Shown one piece after another: positions 8,164-17,293 of a DNA stretch of 64,000 bases. Numbering within the stretch: the first letter of the stretch is position 1; each line of letters starts with the position of its first letter. This DNA comes from JAFASC01 sp034669505 (lineage in GTDB: Bacteria; Pseudomonadota; Alphaproteobacteria; Rhizobiales; Beijerinckiaceae): contig JAXDNJ010000022.1 of assembly GCA_034669505.1 (NCBI GenBank), positions 62,001 to 126,000 of the forward strand, in the 5' to 3' direction. A program made the translations under genes and the position numbers. Under the pieces are notes generated by a model. The model saw nothing but the letters and a program-made list of their open reading frames with translations. It was not told the origin of the DNA and ran no database searches.

Positions 8164-9684
8164 TCAAGACAGCCGTTTCGCCGGATTGGTCAGCGCCAGC
8201 AACCCCGCACCCGCTGTAAACGCCGCGATTGTGAGGAAAGCGGCGCGGAACGCTTGCGCGATATCCGCTTGCATCATCGCACGCCGATCTGCCGGCAAGC
8301 TATCCAATGCCGAGGCGCCCTGCTCGATCATCGTGATGAAAACGTGCGCGCCGTCCGGATCCCTGATCGCCAGCGTCACGAACAGGATCATGCCGATGGC
8401 GGCGGTGCCGAATGACGCACCGACTGAGCGCGATAGCTGCACCGACGCGGCGGCTGCACCGAGCCTTTCCCTTCCCGCGGCGTTCTGCACGGTGACCTGC
8501 ACCACGCCCATGACGCTGCCCATGAACAAGGCGGTGATCCCCCATAAGGCGGTGAGCTCGAGCGCGCTCATGTAGGCGGCGAACGCCGCCTGGATCAGCA
8601 GCAGAAACGTCACGACCGCGAGCCCGATCGTCGATACGATCATCGTACGTCCGGTGCGGCTGACGATCTGGCCGGTGATCATGGAGCCGAAACCGATGCC
8701 CGCGGTGAGGGGCAGCAGCAGGAGCCCGGTTTGCGTCGCCGAGGTCCCATGCACGACGCGCAAATAGATCGGCAGGAAGGTGATCAGGGACACGAGTGCG
8801 GCGCCATGCAGTGCAGCCATCCCATCGCTGTGCCAAATCTCCGGACGCTTGATGAGATCGACGGGAAACAGTGGATTGGGCGTACGGCTTTCATGCCGAA
8901 GCAGAAATAGGAGCGAGACAATGCCGATCGCAGCGGCAATCGTCGAGACAGCGATCGCGCTCCGGTCGAATGTCTGCAGGCGCTCCAATCCGACGAGCAG
9001 CGGGACGGCGAAACAGATGAACAGGACGAGCCCGCCGATGTCGAATCGAGGCCGCTCGCGCATGCCTTTCTTCGACGGCAGCCGGCGCGCAAGCAATAGC
9101 GCAATCGCACCGAGCGGAACGTTGACGAAAAAGACCGATCGCCAACCGAAGGCCTGGGTAAGCACGCCGCCCGCCACGGGGCCAAACGTGCTTGAACAAA
9201 CCACGACGGCTGCGAGGTAGCCCTGGTAGCGCGCGCGTTCCCGCGGCGGCACGGTTTCGCCGATCAGCGCTTGCGACAGAGTCATGAGCCCGCCGCCGCC
9301 GAGTCCCTGCGCGACGCGTGCAAGAATGAGCATCGGGATCGACTGCGCCGCCGCGCACAAGCACGACGCGATGATGAAGACGGCGAGCGCCATGAACATG
9401 ACCTTCCGGCGCCCGTAGAGATCGCCGTAATAGCCGTAGACCGGCGCGGCGATCGTTCCCGAAATCAAATAGGCGATAACGATCCAGGAGATGCGCTCCA
9501 CGTCCCCAAGCGAGGCAGCAATGCTGGGCAGCGCCGTCGCAACGATCGTCTGATCGACGATCGCCAGGAACATCGGCAGCATGATCGAGGGAAAGATCGC
9601 AAAGAACAGGCTGCGCGGCGACGGCGGTGGCGGCTCCTCGGCCTGGCTTCCCTCCCGCGGCGCCGCAGCGCCTTCATTCAGCAT
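8164..9684 (-). CDS. MFS transporter, DHA2 (EmrB/QacA) drug-efflux type
   Basis: A 506-residue transporter with about fourteen hydrophobic segments. DHA2 hallmarks are visible: LAIVDQTIVATALPSIAASLG in the first helix, the loop motif GDLYGRRKVM, LARVAQGLGGGGLMTLSQALI and the antiporter motif GPVAGGVLTQAFGWRSVFFVNVP. It should export small toxic molecules using the proton gradient. The ATG at 9684 follows a Pro/Glu-rich leader. The same frame stays open far upstream, but that part is a shadow of the universal stress gene. The start overlaps the end of that gene by seven bases, so they form a two-gene operon. Confidence 0.85.
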   Translation of the reverse strand: MLNEGAAAPREGSQAEEPPPPSPRSLFFAIFPSIMLPMFLAIVDQTIVATALPSIAASLGDVERISWIVIAYLISGTIAAPVYGYYGDLYGRRKVMFMALAVFIIASCLCAAAQSIPMLILARVAQGLGGGGLMTLSQALIGETVPPRERARYQGYLAAVVVCSSTFGPVAGGVLTQAFGWRSVFFVNVPLGAIALLLARRLPSKKGMRERPRFDIGGLVLFICFAVPLLVGLERLQTFDRSAIAVSTIAAAIGIVSLLFLLRHESRTPNPLFPVDLIKRPEIWHSDGMAALHGAALVSLITFLPIYLRVVHGTSATQTGLLLLPLTAGIGFGSMITGQIVSRTGRTMIVSTIGLAVVTFLLLIQAAFAAYMSALELTALWGITALFMGSVMGVVQVTVQNAAGRERLGAAAASVQLSRSVGASFGTAAIGMILFVTLAIRDPDGAHVFITMIEQGASALDSLPADRRAMMQADIAQAFRAAFLTIAAFTAGAGLLALTNPAKRLS

Positions 9685-10505
9685 GCGAGCAGGACGGGGA
9701 GGTTTGCCTCCGCGAGGATGTGCCGCGTCTGCCCGCCGAAAATCATCTGCCGTAGCCGGCTTTGGGTATAGGCCCCTTTGACAAGGAAATCCGCGCCGAG
9801 GGAGCCGGCAGTCGCCAGGATGACCTCGCCGGCACTGCGGTGACGGTCGGTCACGTGCTTGTGCTCGACCGAGAGACCCGCCGTGGCGAGCGCCTGCGCC
9901 AGCTGCGGTCCGGAAGGCCCGGGCACCATGCCGCCCTCGACACTGACCACCGTGATCCGCTTGGCCTTCTCGAGGATCGGCATCGCGAGGGCGACCGTCC
10001 GCGCGGTCTCGGTCGATCCATTCCAGGCGATCACGACATTGTCGCCGAGCGTTTGGCTGACGCGCTGCGGCACGACAAGCACCGGCCGGCCGCTTTCGAA
10101 GAGCGCCGCCTCGAATGTCGCCATACGCGGCGCGTTCGGCGCCGAACCTGGGCGCCCGAGCACGATGATGTCGAAGACGCGGCCATAACTCCCAAGACTG
10201 AGATCGCCGACGAGCTTTTGCGCCGACCACGCGAAGGCGCCGGAGCGTTGTGCGCCTGCACGCGGCAGGTGCGCGCTCATGAAGGCTTCGAATTGCTCGC
10301 GCGCCTGCTCGGCAAGATCCCGCCACATCGTCTCGTCCGGCATCGGCCCGCCCATGGGAATCTCGAAGCCGGCTAGCCCGGACAGATCGGGCCCGATCGC
10401 GAGCCCCTCGACATACGAGTCGAAGCGCCGCGCCAGCATCAGCGCCGCTTCGAAGACCGCATCGGTGTGCGCGTGATCGGCGACAGGAACGAGGATGCTC
10501 CTCAT
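9678..10505 (-). CDS. Universal stress protein (UspA family, two-domain length)
   Basis: A 275-residue cytoplasmic protein of the UspA family, long enough for two Usp domains. The N-terminal strand MRSILVPVADHAHTDAVFEAA, the central VVIAWNGSTETARTVALAMP and the C-terminal GADFLVKGAYTQSRLRQM with FGGQTRHIL fit the family; the last region corresponds to the ATP-binding loop. The ATG at 10505 is preceded by GGGGAG. Upstream in-frame residues show no family similarity. It is the first gene of a stress/efflux pair with the DHA2 exporter and shares a 151-base divergent promoter region with the second Liv cassette. Confidence 0.85.
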   Translation of the reverse strand: MRSILVPVADHAHTDAVFEAALMLARRFDSYVEGLAIGPDLSGLAGFEIPMGGPMPDETMWRDLAEQAREQFEAFMSAHLPRAGAQRSGAFAWSAQKLVGDLSLGSYGRVFDIIVLGRPGSAPNAPRMATFEAALFESGRPVLVVPQRVSQTLGDNVVIAWNGSTETARTVALAMPILEKAKRITVVSVEGGMVPGPSGPQLAQALATAGLSVEHKHVTDRHRSAGEVILATAGSLGADFLVKGAYTQSRLRQMIFGGQTRHILAEANLPVLLAC

Positions 10506-10656
10506 GCCCGGCTCCCCTGTGAGTTCGTTGCGGCGCTTCCAGGCGCCGTTCTGCGAAGGTATCAGAGCATCGGCGCCGACCGAATGCAATAATTGGCGCT
10601 TGCGCGAACGCGGCGCGCAATTAAGCTCGGCCGCCTGAAAATGGAGCTAAAGTTCA

Positions 10657-11868
10657 ATGAGATACGTATCGCATCTGGCGATCGCCGCCTTCACCCTTTC
10701 CGCCTCCCTCGCCGGAAATGCCAACGCGGCTGACCCGATCAAGGTCGGCGTGACGGTGACGCAGTCGCCACCGGGATCCGTGGTGCAGGGCACGCAGGTC
10801 AAGGACGGGCTCGAGGTCGTCGCCAAGATGCTGAACGACCAAGGCGGTGTGAACGGGCGGCCGATCGAGCTCGTGATCGAAGACACGCAAGGCTTGCCCG
10901 AGAAGGCGCGGGCCGGGGTGGAGAAGCTGATCACGCGCGATAAGGTTGTCGCAATCGTCGGCGAACACCAATCCTCCAATGTGCTCGCCGGGATGGAAGT
11001 CGCGCACCGCTACCACATCCCCTACATCAACACGAACGGCTGGGCGGACGCGATCCGGGAGAAGGGTTACCCGGAGATGTTCAATCCCAACAACTACAAT
11101 CGCCGCGTCGCGATGGCGGCCGCCGACAGCATCAAGAAGCTCGGTGCAAAGAAGGTCGTGGCGTTCGCGGAGAACACCGACTACGGCATCGGGCTTGCGA
11201 AAGGCATCGGCGAGCAGTTGAAAGCTGTCGCGCCCGAAATTTCATACAGGTTCGACACGCTCGATCGCGCGGCGAAGGATTATCTGCCCGCAATTCTGCC
11301 GCTGCGCGCCGATCCCCCGGACGTGGTCGTCGATGTGATGCTGCCGCCGGCTGCCTACATCATGATGAATCAGGTGTATGAGCAGGGGATCGCGCCGTCG
11401 GCGAAGACGTGGTTCTACGATGCGTCGGGCCTCGCCGATTATCCGGACTTCTGGCAGAACGTGAAGGAAGCAGGCAAAGGCCTGCTCGTCTTCGGCCTCT
11501 ATCACCCCAAAATGCAGGCGCCGGCGCTGGCGAAGACTGTGGGCGATGCCTACACGGCCAAGACCGGAGCGCAACCCAACCGGCTTCTCTATCAGGCCGC
11601 GGATTCGCTGCTCGTGCTCGCCGACGCGCTGAAGCGCGCGAATTCGACCGATCCCGGTGCACTCGTGAAAGCGCTTGAGGAGACGAAATATACCGGCACG
11701 CGCGGTGAAATCACATTCTCGAAAGAGGCCGGCTATAAAAATCACCAGTGGCTCGATATCCCTTACGTCACCTTCCAGGTAACGGAGATCGGGCAGAAGG
11801 TTGCCGATACGCCGCTTGTGGAACAGCCCGGGCAGCCGCTCGATCCGTCGAAACTGGCGCGGCCATAA
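10657..11868 (+). CDS. Branched-chain-amino-acid-type ABC transporter substrate-binding protein (cassette 2)
   Basis: A 403-residue periplasmic binding protein with a signal peptide ending near NANA-ADP and the mature start IKVGVTVTQSPPGSVVQG. It belongs to the same Peripla_BP_6 family as the cassette 1 protein but differs strongly in sequence, so the ligand is probably different. GGAG lies ten bases before the ATG. It opens a second complete SBP-LivH-LivM-LivG-LivF set which continues into a monooxygenase gene, suggesting an oxidisable organic ligand rather than a plain amino acid (inference). Confidence 0.84.
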   Translation: MRYVSHLAIAAFTLSASLAGNANAADPIKVGVTVTQSPPGSVVQGTQVKDGLEVVAKMLNDQGGVNGRPIELVIEDTQGLPEKARAGVEKLITRDKVVAIVGEHQSSNVLAGMEVAHRYHIPYINTNGWADAIREKGYPEMFNPNNYNRRVAMAAADSIKKLGAKKVVAFAENTDYGIGLAKGIGEQLKAVAPEISYRFDTLDRAAKDYLPAILPLRADPPDVVVDVMLPPAAYIMMNQVYEQGIAPSAKTWFYDASGLADYPDFWQNVKEAGKGLLVFGLYHPKMQAPALAKTVGDAYTAKTGAQPNRLLYQAADSLLVLADALKRANSTDPGALVKALEETKYTGTRGEITFSKEAGYKNHQWLDIPYVTFQVTEIGQKVADTPLVEQPGQPLDPSKLARP

Positions 11869-11881
11869 AGAGCGCTGACAT

Positions 11882-12784
11882 TTGCTGACCGGCGCGCTCG
11901 CGGCCGATCTTGCCGTCAACGGACTCGTTACCGGCCTGTTCTATGGCCTGATGGCGATCGGCCTCGCATTGATCTTCGGCGTGCTGCGGATCGTCAATTT
12001 CGCGCACGGCGAATTCTACATGGTCGGCGCTTATGCCTACACGATCGTCGCGGCACGCCTCGGCGTGCCGCTCGTCGTCGCGCTGCCGTTCGCCTTTCTC
12101 TTCGGCGCGGCGCTCGGCTGGGTGGTCGAGCGCACGCTGATGCGGCCGCTCTACGCCAATATCGGCTCGTGGGGATTGATGCGTGACGAGTATGCGGTGA
12201 TCGTCACGTTCGGTTTGTCGCTGCTTCTCGTCAATCTCGTCGATAAGGCGATTGGACCGTATGCATTTCGCGCGCCGGCGCTGGTCAGCGCGAGCCGCAT
12301 TGTCGTCGGCCCGGCACTGATGAGCGGACAGAAGGTTGCCGCCGCAGGCGTGACGCTTGCCGTGCTGGCGCTGATCGCGCTGTTCCTGCGTTTCTCCTAT
12401 TGGGGCCGCGCGGTCCGTGCGGTGTCGCAGAACCGGCTCGGCGCGTCGCTTGCAGGAATCGACGCGACGGCCGTGTCGTCGCTGGTTTTCTCGCTCGCCG
12501 GCGGGCTTGCGGCGCTTGCCGGCGCGCTGCTCTCGCCGATCATCAACGCCTCGCCCGATGTCGGCGCATTTCCGGCGATCAAGTCCTACGTGATCGTTGT
12601 GCTCGGTGGGATGGGTTCGATTCCCGGCGCCTTTATCGCGAGCCTGCTGCTTGGACTTGTCGAAAGCTTTGGCGCGGTGCTCGTCTCCTATCAGTATCGC
12701 GACACCTTCGGCCTCGTTCTCCTGATCCTGTTCCTTCTGTTCCGCCCGCAAGGTCTGTTCGGCGAACGCGGACGCGAGGTCTGA
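11882..12784 (+). CDS. livH: Branched-chain-amino-acid-type ABC permease, LivH family (cassette 2)
   Basis: A 300-residue LivH-type permease with FYGLMAIGLALIFG, RIVNFAHGEFYMVGAYAY and a C-terminal LGGMGSIPGAFIASLLLG. It begins at a TTG fourteen bases after the binding-protein stop. That start gives the normal LivH N-terminus and mirrors the TTG start of the cassette 1 livH. It overlaps the following LivM gene by one base (TGATG), implying translational coupling. Confidence 0.86.
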   Translation: MLTGALAADLAVNGLVTGLFYGLMAIGLALIFGVLRIVNFAHGEFYMVGAYAYTIVAARLGVPLVVALPFAFLFGAALGWVVERTLMRPLYANIGSWGLMRDEYAVIVTFGLSLLLVNLVDKAIGPYAFRAPALVSASRIVVGPALMSGQKVAAAGVTLAVLALIALFLRFSYWGRAVRAVSQNRLGASLAGIDATAVSSLVFSLAGGLAALAGALLSPIINASPDVGAFPAIKSYVIVVLGGMGSIPGAFIASLLLGLVESFGAVLVSYQYRDTFGLVLLILFLLFRPQGLFGERGREV

Positions 12785-13725
12785 TGAGCGGCGACATCAG
12801 ACTGATGCGCGAGTTCATCGCAACCGCCGTGCTGCTTCTTCTCTTGGCGCTGCTGCCGCTTCTGACGCGGGACGTCTATTGGCTTGGCGTGCTCGTCGTC
12901 TCCGCCTATTTCGCGATCCTCGCGTCATCATGGAATCTTCTCGCCGGCTTCACCGGCCAGTTCTCGCTTGCACCCGCCGCCTTCGCGATGATCGGTGCCT
13001 ATGGGGCGGCGCTGTCCTCCGCCTACTACAACGTACCGCCAATCGCCGGCCTCATCATCGGCAGCGGTGTCGCGGGACTCATCGGGCTCGTGCTCGGCCG
13101 CATCGTGATGCGGCTCAAGGGGCCATATCTCGCGCTCACAACGCTGAGCTTCGCCGAAATCGCGCGCCTGGTCGCTTCGAACTCGATCAATATCACCCGC
13201 GGCGATCTCGGTCTGCCGCTGGAGCCTTGGTTCAATGATCGCGTGGTCTGGTTCTATGTTTTTCTTGGAGCGCTCGCGTTCATCATCGGCGGGCTCTACC
13301 TGCTTTTGCGCTCGAAGGCGGGTTTGTTTCTCGAGGCCATCCGCGACGACGAGATCGCCGCCGCGCGCTCCGGCGTGCGCATCGTCTTCTGGAAGACGGC
13401 GGCTTTCGCGATCTCGTCCGCCGCCGCAGGTTTTGCCGGCGCGCTTTACGCCTATTTCGCCTCGCTGGTGACGCCGGAACTTGGTCTCGTGCAGCAGACT
13501 GGACTCGTCGTTTCGATGACCGTCATAGGCGGCATGGGCTCGCTGATCGGGCCGGTTGTTGGCGCGTTTCTCGTCTACGTCACATCGGAATGGCTGCGCG
13601 ATGTCGGCGGCTGGCAATTGGTCATCTTTGCCGCGCTTGTCATCGTGTTCGCGCGCCTCTTCCGTACGGGATTGTGGGGCCTTGTCACGGCCGCACTCGC
13701 AACGCGGCGGCAGAGGCCCGCATGA
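12784..13725 (+). CDS. livM: Branched-chain-amino-acid-type ABC permease, LivM family (cassette 2)
   Basis: A 313-residue LivM-type permease: ASSWNLLAGFTGQFSLAPAAFAMIGAY near residues 45-70, MRLKGPYLALTTLSFAEI in the middle and a C-terminal IGGMGSLIGPVVGAFLV. The ATG at 12784 overlaps the stop of livH; the frame is open upstream only as a shadow of livH. It overlaps the next ATPase gene by four bases. Confidence 0.86.
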   Translation: MSGDIRLMREFIATAVLLLLLALLPLLTRDVYWLGVLVVSAYFAILASSWNLLAGFTGQFSLAPAAFAMIGAYGAALSSAYYNVPPIAGLIIGSGVAGLIGLVLGRIVMRLKGPYLALTTLSFAEIARLVASNSINITRGDLGLPLEPWFNDRVVWFYVFLGALAFIIGGLYLLLRSKAGLFLEAIRDDEIAAARSGVRIVFWKTAAFAISSAAAGFAGALYAYFASLVTPELGLVQQTGLVVSMTVIGGMGSLIGPVVGAFLVYVTSEWLRDVGGWQLVIFAALVIVFARLFRTGLWGLVTAALATRRQRPA

Positions 13726-14444
13726 GCCCCATGCTCTCCGTGCAAGGCGTGACCAAAAGGTTCGGCGGCCTCGTCGCGGTTGCCGATGTAAGTTTTGACG
13801 TCGAGCCCGGCGAACTCGTCGGCCTCATCGGACCGAACGGATCGGGCAAGACGACGCTCCTCAACATCATGTCCGGCCATCTCTCCGGCGATCAGGGCGC
13901 GATCCATCTCGACGGCGAGCCTTGCACCGGCCTGAAGCCGCAGAGGCTTGCGCGCCGCGGGCTCATGCGCATGTTCCAGCTCACACGCATCTTTCCGCGC
14001 ATGAACGTGCTCGACAACCTGCTGGTCGGCGGACGTGCGCTGGGGCTTGCCGCCGACGAGGCGCGTGCGCGCGCCAATTTTCTTCTTGCGCAATTGCAGC
14101 TCACGCATGTCCGTCATCTCGATGCCGGCCAATTGTCGGGCGGGCAGATGAAGCTGCTCGAGTTCGGTTGCTGCTTCATGCGCAAGCCCCGGCTCGCGCT
14201 GCTCGACGAGCCCTTCGCGGCGATTCACCCGACGATGAAGGAGATCATGAGCACGTTCATCCGCGCACGGCACGCCGAGGGGCAGACGTTCGTGCTTGTC
14301 AGCCACGACATGCCGGTCATCGTCGAGCTCTGCCCGCGTTCAATTTGCATGAATGCTGGACGCGTGCTTTCTGATGGCAAGACCTCGGACGTGCTCGCGG
14401 CCCCTGCGGTAATCGAGGCTTATCTCGGCGGGGCCGCGGCATGA
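13722..14444 (+). CDS. livG: Branched-chain-amino-acid-type ABC ATPase, LivG family (cassette 2)
   Basis: A 240-residue ABC ATPase with Walker A GPNGSGKTT, the LivG-type RMFQLTRIFPRMNVLDN region, signature LSGGQMKLLEFGCCFM, Walker B LALLDEPFAAIHP and the switch SHDMPV. Start and stop overlap the neighbouring genes by four bases each, a tightly coupled operon. The LALLDEPFAAIHP form is shorter than the usual LivG Walker B region, so this is a divergent member of the subfamily. Confidence 0.86.
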   Translation: MSPMLSVQGVTKRFGGLVAVADVSFDVEPGELVGLIGPNGSGKTTLLNIMSGHLSGDQGAIHLDGEPCTGLKPQRLARRGLMRMFQLTRIFPRMNVLDNLLVGGRALGLAADEARARANFLLAQLQLTHVRHLDAGQLSGGQMKLLEFGCCFMRKPRLALLDEPFAAIHPTMKEIMSTFIRARHAEGQTFVLVSHDMPVIVELCPRSICMNAGRVLSDGKTSDVLAAPAVIEAYLGGAAA

Positions 14445-15184
14445 GCGCGATCCTGCGCATGGAGAAAGTCACCGCCGGCTATATCGGCGACATCGAGGTC
14501 CTACGCGACGTCGATCTCTCCGTTGAGGCAGGGACAATCACCGGGCTGATCGGCCTTAACGGTGCCGGCAAATCCACGATCATGAAAACAATCTGCGGCT
14601 TTCTCCGGCCGAAAGCCGGCGCCATCCAGTATGGCGACACAGACATCACAGGTATGCCGCCGCATCGCCTGCTCGAGCAGGGCATTTTCTACATCCCGCA
14701 GGAATCGAGCCTGTTCCGTCATATGAGCGTCGCCGACAATCTGCGTTTGCCCCTGGAGACGCTCGCGCGGCGCGCCAAAGGCAACGACAAATTCAGCATC
14801 CCTGACCGGCTGACCGAACTCGATCGGCATTTCCCGGCGCTTAAGGAGAAGATGTCTTCCCCTGCAGGCGACCTCTCAGGCGGGCAGCAAAAACTGGTCG
14901 AGTTTGCCAAGGCGCTGGCGATGAAGCCGCGGCTCTGCCTAATCGACGAACCGTCGATCGGCCTCTCGCCCAAAATGGTTGAGGACGTGTTCGGCCATAT
15001 CCGGCTGTTCGCGAGCCTCGGTATTGCCATCCTCCTCGTCGATCATAATGTCCGGCGGGTTGTCGGGATGTCGTCGCGTATTTATGTCTTGAGCCTCGGC
15101 GCGATAACAGCTTCCGGTACGCCGGAGGATTTTGCTGGCGATCTGCACGAGCAGGTCAAAGGCTGGCTCGGCATTAATTTTTAG
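14441..15184 (+). CDS. livF: Branched-chain-amino-acid-type ABC ATPase, LivF family (cassette 2)
   Basis: A 247-residue ABC ATPase with Walker A GLNGAGKST, the region FYIPQESSLFRHMSVADNL, the signature LSGGQQKLVEFAKAL, Walker B LCLIDEPSIGLSP and the switch LVDHNV. A longer linker (RRAKGNDKFSIPDRL) lies before the signature than in the cassette 1 protein. It is the fifth gene of cassette 2 and ends seven bases before the monooxygenase start, so the monooxygenase is very likely on the same transcript. Confidence 0.87.
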   Translation: MSAILRMEKVTAGYIGDIEVLRDVDLSVEAGTITGLIGLNGAGKSTIMKTICGFLRPKAGAIQYGDTDITGMPPHRLLEQGIFYIPQESSLFRHMSVADNLRLPLETLARRAKGNDKFSIPDRLTELDRHFPALKEKMSSPAGDLSGGQQKLVEFAKALAMKPRLCLIDEPSIGLSPKMVEDVFGHIRLFASLGIAILLVDHNVRRVVGMSSRIYVLSLGAITASGTPEDFAGDLHEQVKGWLGINF

Positions 15185-15191
15185 AAAGCGC

Positions 15192-16640
15192 ATGTCAGAA
15201 GCCGAACATTTCGATGTACTGATCGTCGGCGCAGGGCTGTCGGGCATTGCTGCCGGCTACCACCTGCAAACGAAATGTCCCGGCAAGAGCTATGTGATTC
15301 TCGAAGGCCGCGAAGGCATCGGCGGAACATGGGACCTGTTCCGCTATCCCGGCATCCGCTCCGATTCCGACATGTATACGCTCGGCTACAATTTCCGGCC
15401 CTGGCCCGGGGCAAAAGCGATCGCCGACGGTCCCTCGATTCTGAAATATGTGCAGGACACCGCGCAGGAAAACGGCATCGACAAACACGTCCGGTTCCAC
15501 CATCGCGCGATGCGCGCCGAATGGTCGTCGCGCGATGCGCGCTGGATTGTCGAGGCGCAGCGCAGTGGGCAAACCGTGCGCTTCTCCTGCAATTTTCTGT
15601 TCATGTGCAGCGGCTATTACGATTATGCGGCGGGCTACACGCCGGACTTTCCCGAATCTGACAGTTTCGGCGGCCGGCTCATCCACCCGCAGCATTGGCC
15701 GAAAGAGCTCGACTATGCCGGTAAGCGCGTTGTCGTGATCGGCAGCGGCGCAACCGCCGTCACGCTCGTTCCTGCGATGGCAGAAAAGGCCGCGCATGTG
15801 ACCATGCTGCAGCGCTCGCCGACTTACGTTGTCTCGCGGCCGTCAGAAGATTCGATTGCCCATTCGTTACGCCGCAAACTGCCGGCCATGCTGGCTTATC
15901 AGCTCGTGCGCTGGAAAAACGTGCTGCTCGGCATGTGGTTTTTCCGGCTGGCACGGCGCAAGCCGGAAAAGGTGAAAGCCGGCATCATCGCGCTTGCACG
16001 CCAGCAACTCGGGCCGGATTACGACGTCGCGACGCACTTCACGCCGCGCTACAATCCATGGGACCAGCGGCTTTGTCTGGTCCCGGACGGCGATCTCTTC
16101 CGGGAGATCAAGGCCGGACGAGTGTCGGTCGTCACCGATAACATCGACCGCTTCACCAAGGGCGGAATAAGACTCAAGTCGGGTCAGGAGCTCGCCGCCG
16201 ACATCATCGTGACCGCGACAGGACTCAAGATGAAGCTGTTTAGCGGCCTTGACGTGCTTGTCGACGGCATACGCGTCGATCTTGCGAACACGATGAGCTA
16301 CAAGGGCATGATGTTCAGCGGCGTGCCGAATTTCGCCGCCGCGTTCGGCTATACCAACGCATCCTGGACGCTGAAGGCCGACCTCACCTGCGAATATGTC
16401 TGCCGGCTTCTGCGCTACATGGACCGGCGCGGCTATCGCCAATGCATGCCGAAGCGCGATGCGTCAGTCGCGGAAGTGCCGTGGCTCGATTTCACCTCAG
16501 GCTATGTGCAGCGCGCGCTCGATCAGCTGCCGCGCCAGGGCGCGAAGAAGCCGTGGAAGCTCTATCAGAACTACGCGCGCGATCTTATGGCGCTCAGGTT
16601 CGGCAGCATTAACGACAGCGCGATGCAATTCTCAAAGTGA
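15192..16640 (+). CDS. Flavin-dependent monooxygenase with Baeyer-Villiger fingerprint
   Basis: A 482-residue class B flavoprotein monooxygenase. An FAD-binding Rossmann motif GAGLSG is near residue 14 and an NADPH-binding motif GSGATA near residue 183. Between them FGGRLIHPQHWP matches the type I Baeyer-Villiger pattern FxGxxxHxxxWP exactly. The early GIGGTWDLFRYPGIRSDSDMY block is also typical. Such enzymes insert oxygen next to ketones or oxidise N or S atoms using NADPH and O2. The ATG at 15192 lies seven bases after livF of cassette 2, and the frame upstream is a livF shadow. The link to the importer suggests that its substrate is imported or derived from import. Confidence 0.85.
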   Translation: MSEAEHFDVLIVGAGLSGIAAGYHLQTKCPGKSYVILEGREGIGGTWDLFRYPGIRSDSDMYTLGYNFRPWPGAKAIADGPSILKYVQDTAQENGIDKHVRFHHRAMRAEWSSRDARWIVEAQRSGQTVRFSCNFLFMCSGYYDYAAGYTPDFPESDSFGGRLIHPQHWPKELDYAGKRVVVIGSGATAVTLVPAMAEKAAHVTMLQRSPTYVVSRPSEDSIAHSLRRKLPAMLAYQLVRWKNVLLGMWFFRLARRKPEKVKAGIIALARQQLGPDYDVATHFTPRYNPWDQRLCLVPDGDLFREIKAGRVSVVTDNIDRFTKGGIRLKSGQELAADIIVTATGLKMKLFSGLDVLVDGIRVDLANTMSYKGMMFSGVPNFAAAFGYTNASWTLKADLTCEYVCRLLRYMDRRGYRQCMPKRDASVAEVPWLDFTSGYVQRALDQLPRQGAKKPWKLYQNYARDLMALRFGSINDSAMQFSK

Positions 16641-16865
16641 GGGAGACGGAGGCGCTCCCGAGGCTTCGGTATAGGACCCGTCGCTCCAGCCGATCTTCTT
16701 ATGCGTGCCGTCGCAGAACGGCTTGGTGTTGGATGCGCCGCAGCGGCAGAGCCAAAACGGATTGCCCGGCGCGTCGATCACCTTGCCGGCATTGTCCTTG
16801 ATGACGACGTCGCCGGTTACCCGGGTCGAGCCGTTCTTGCTGATCACCATCTCGACTTCCGCCAT
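16632..16865 (-). CDS. CDGSH iron-sulfur domain protein
   Basis: A 77-residue protein with one complete CDGSH motif, CRCGASNTKPFCDGTH, matching C-x-C-x2-S-x3-P-x-C-D-G-T-H. Three Cys and one His should bind a labile [2Fe-2S] cluster. Two adjacent ATGs exist (16868 and 16865); AGGAGG lies five bases from the second and only two from the first, so the second is preferred. The last nine bases overlap the end of the convergent monooxygenase gene. Bacterial CDGSH proteins are thought to act in electron transfer or iron-sulfur handling; no specific role is evident here. Confidence 0.85.
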   Translation of the reverse strand: MAEVEMVISKNGSTRVTGDVVIKDNAGKVIDAPGNPFWLCRCGASNTKPFCDGTHKKIGWSDGSYTEASGAPPSPSL

Positions 16866-17005
16866 CATTACCTCCTGCGCCTGAGCCGACGGCTCGTTAA
16901 GCTACATTGACGAAATTCCTGGACGCCCCGCAACCCTTTTTCTATGTGCACCTTTTACCGGAGCCGCAGGACGCGAGCGAGTAAGTTCCAGCGCGAGTAC
17001 ATCCC

Positions 17006-17287
17006 ATGCGTTCCCTCAGGAAAAGCCTCATTATTTCTTCGATTGCCTGCCTGACGGTCGGCCTCGCGGCATCGGCCTATGCAAAGGCGCCGGTGCGACA
17101 TCATCTCCGACCCGTACACGCGCGGGCCCACCTGAAAGCTCCGGCGCCGCCTTACGCCTACGGCTATGTGCCGGATTATGCCTACTACGTACCGACGCGC
17201 GTGTTCCGCTGTTACCCGGCACGGCAGATGGTGGAGGATCAGGTCGGTCTCGTCGCCGGCTACGTGCCGCTCGGAACCTGCGGCTGA
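17006..17287 (+). CDS. Small exported hypothetical protein
   Basis: A 93-residue protein with a convincing Sec signal peptide (MRSLRKSLIISSIACLTVGL then ASAYA) and a short mature part rich in His, Pro, Ala and Tyr, with the repeated-looking YAYGYVPDYAYYVP. Two cysteines near the C-terminus (FRCYPARQ and LGTCG) could form a disulfide. It resembles the many short His/Tyr-rich periplasmic proteins of Hyphomicrobiales, for which no function is known. It ends six bases before the end of the convergent aminotransferase gene. Confidence 0.6.
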   Translation: MRSLRKSLIISSIACLTVGLAASAYAKAPVRHHLRPVHARAHLKAPAPPYAYGYVPDYAYYVPTRVFRCYPARQMVEDQVGLVAGYVPLGTCG

Positions 17288-17293
17288 TCCGCA

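Noticed and set aside
8164..10620. A single 818-codon minus-strand frame covering both the MFS gene and the region upstream
   Set aside because: Only the part from 9684 downward is MFS-like; the upstream part is Arg/Ala-rich and overlaps the convincing universal stress gene in another frame.
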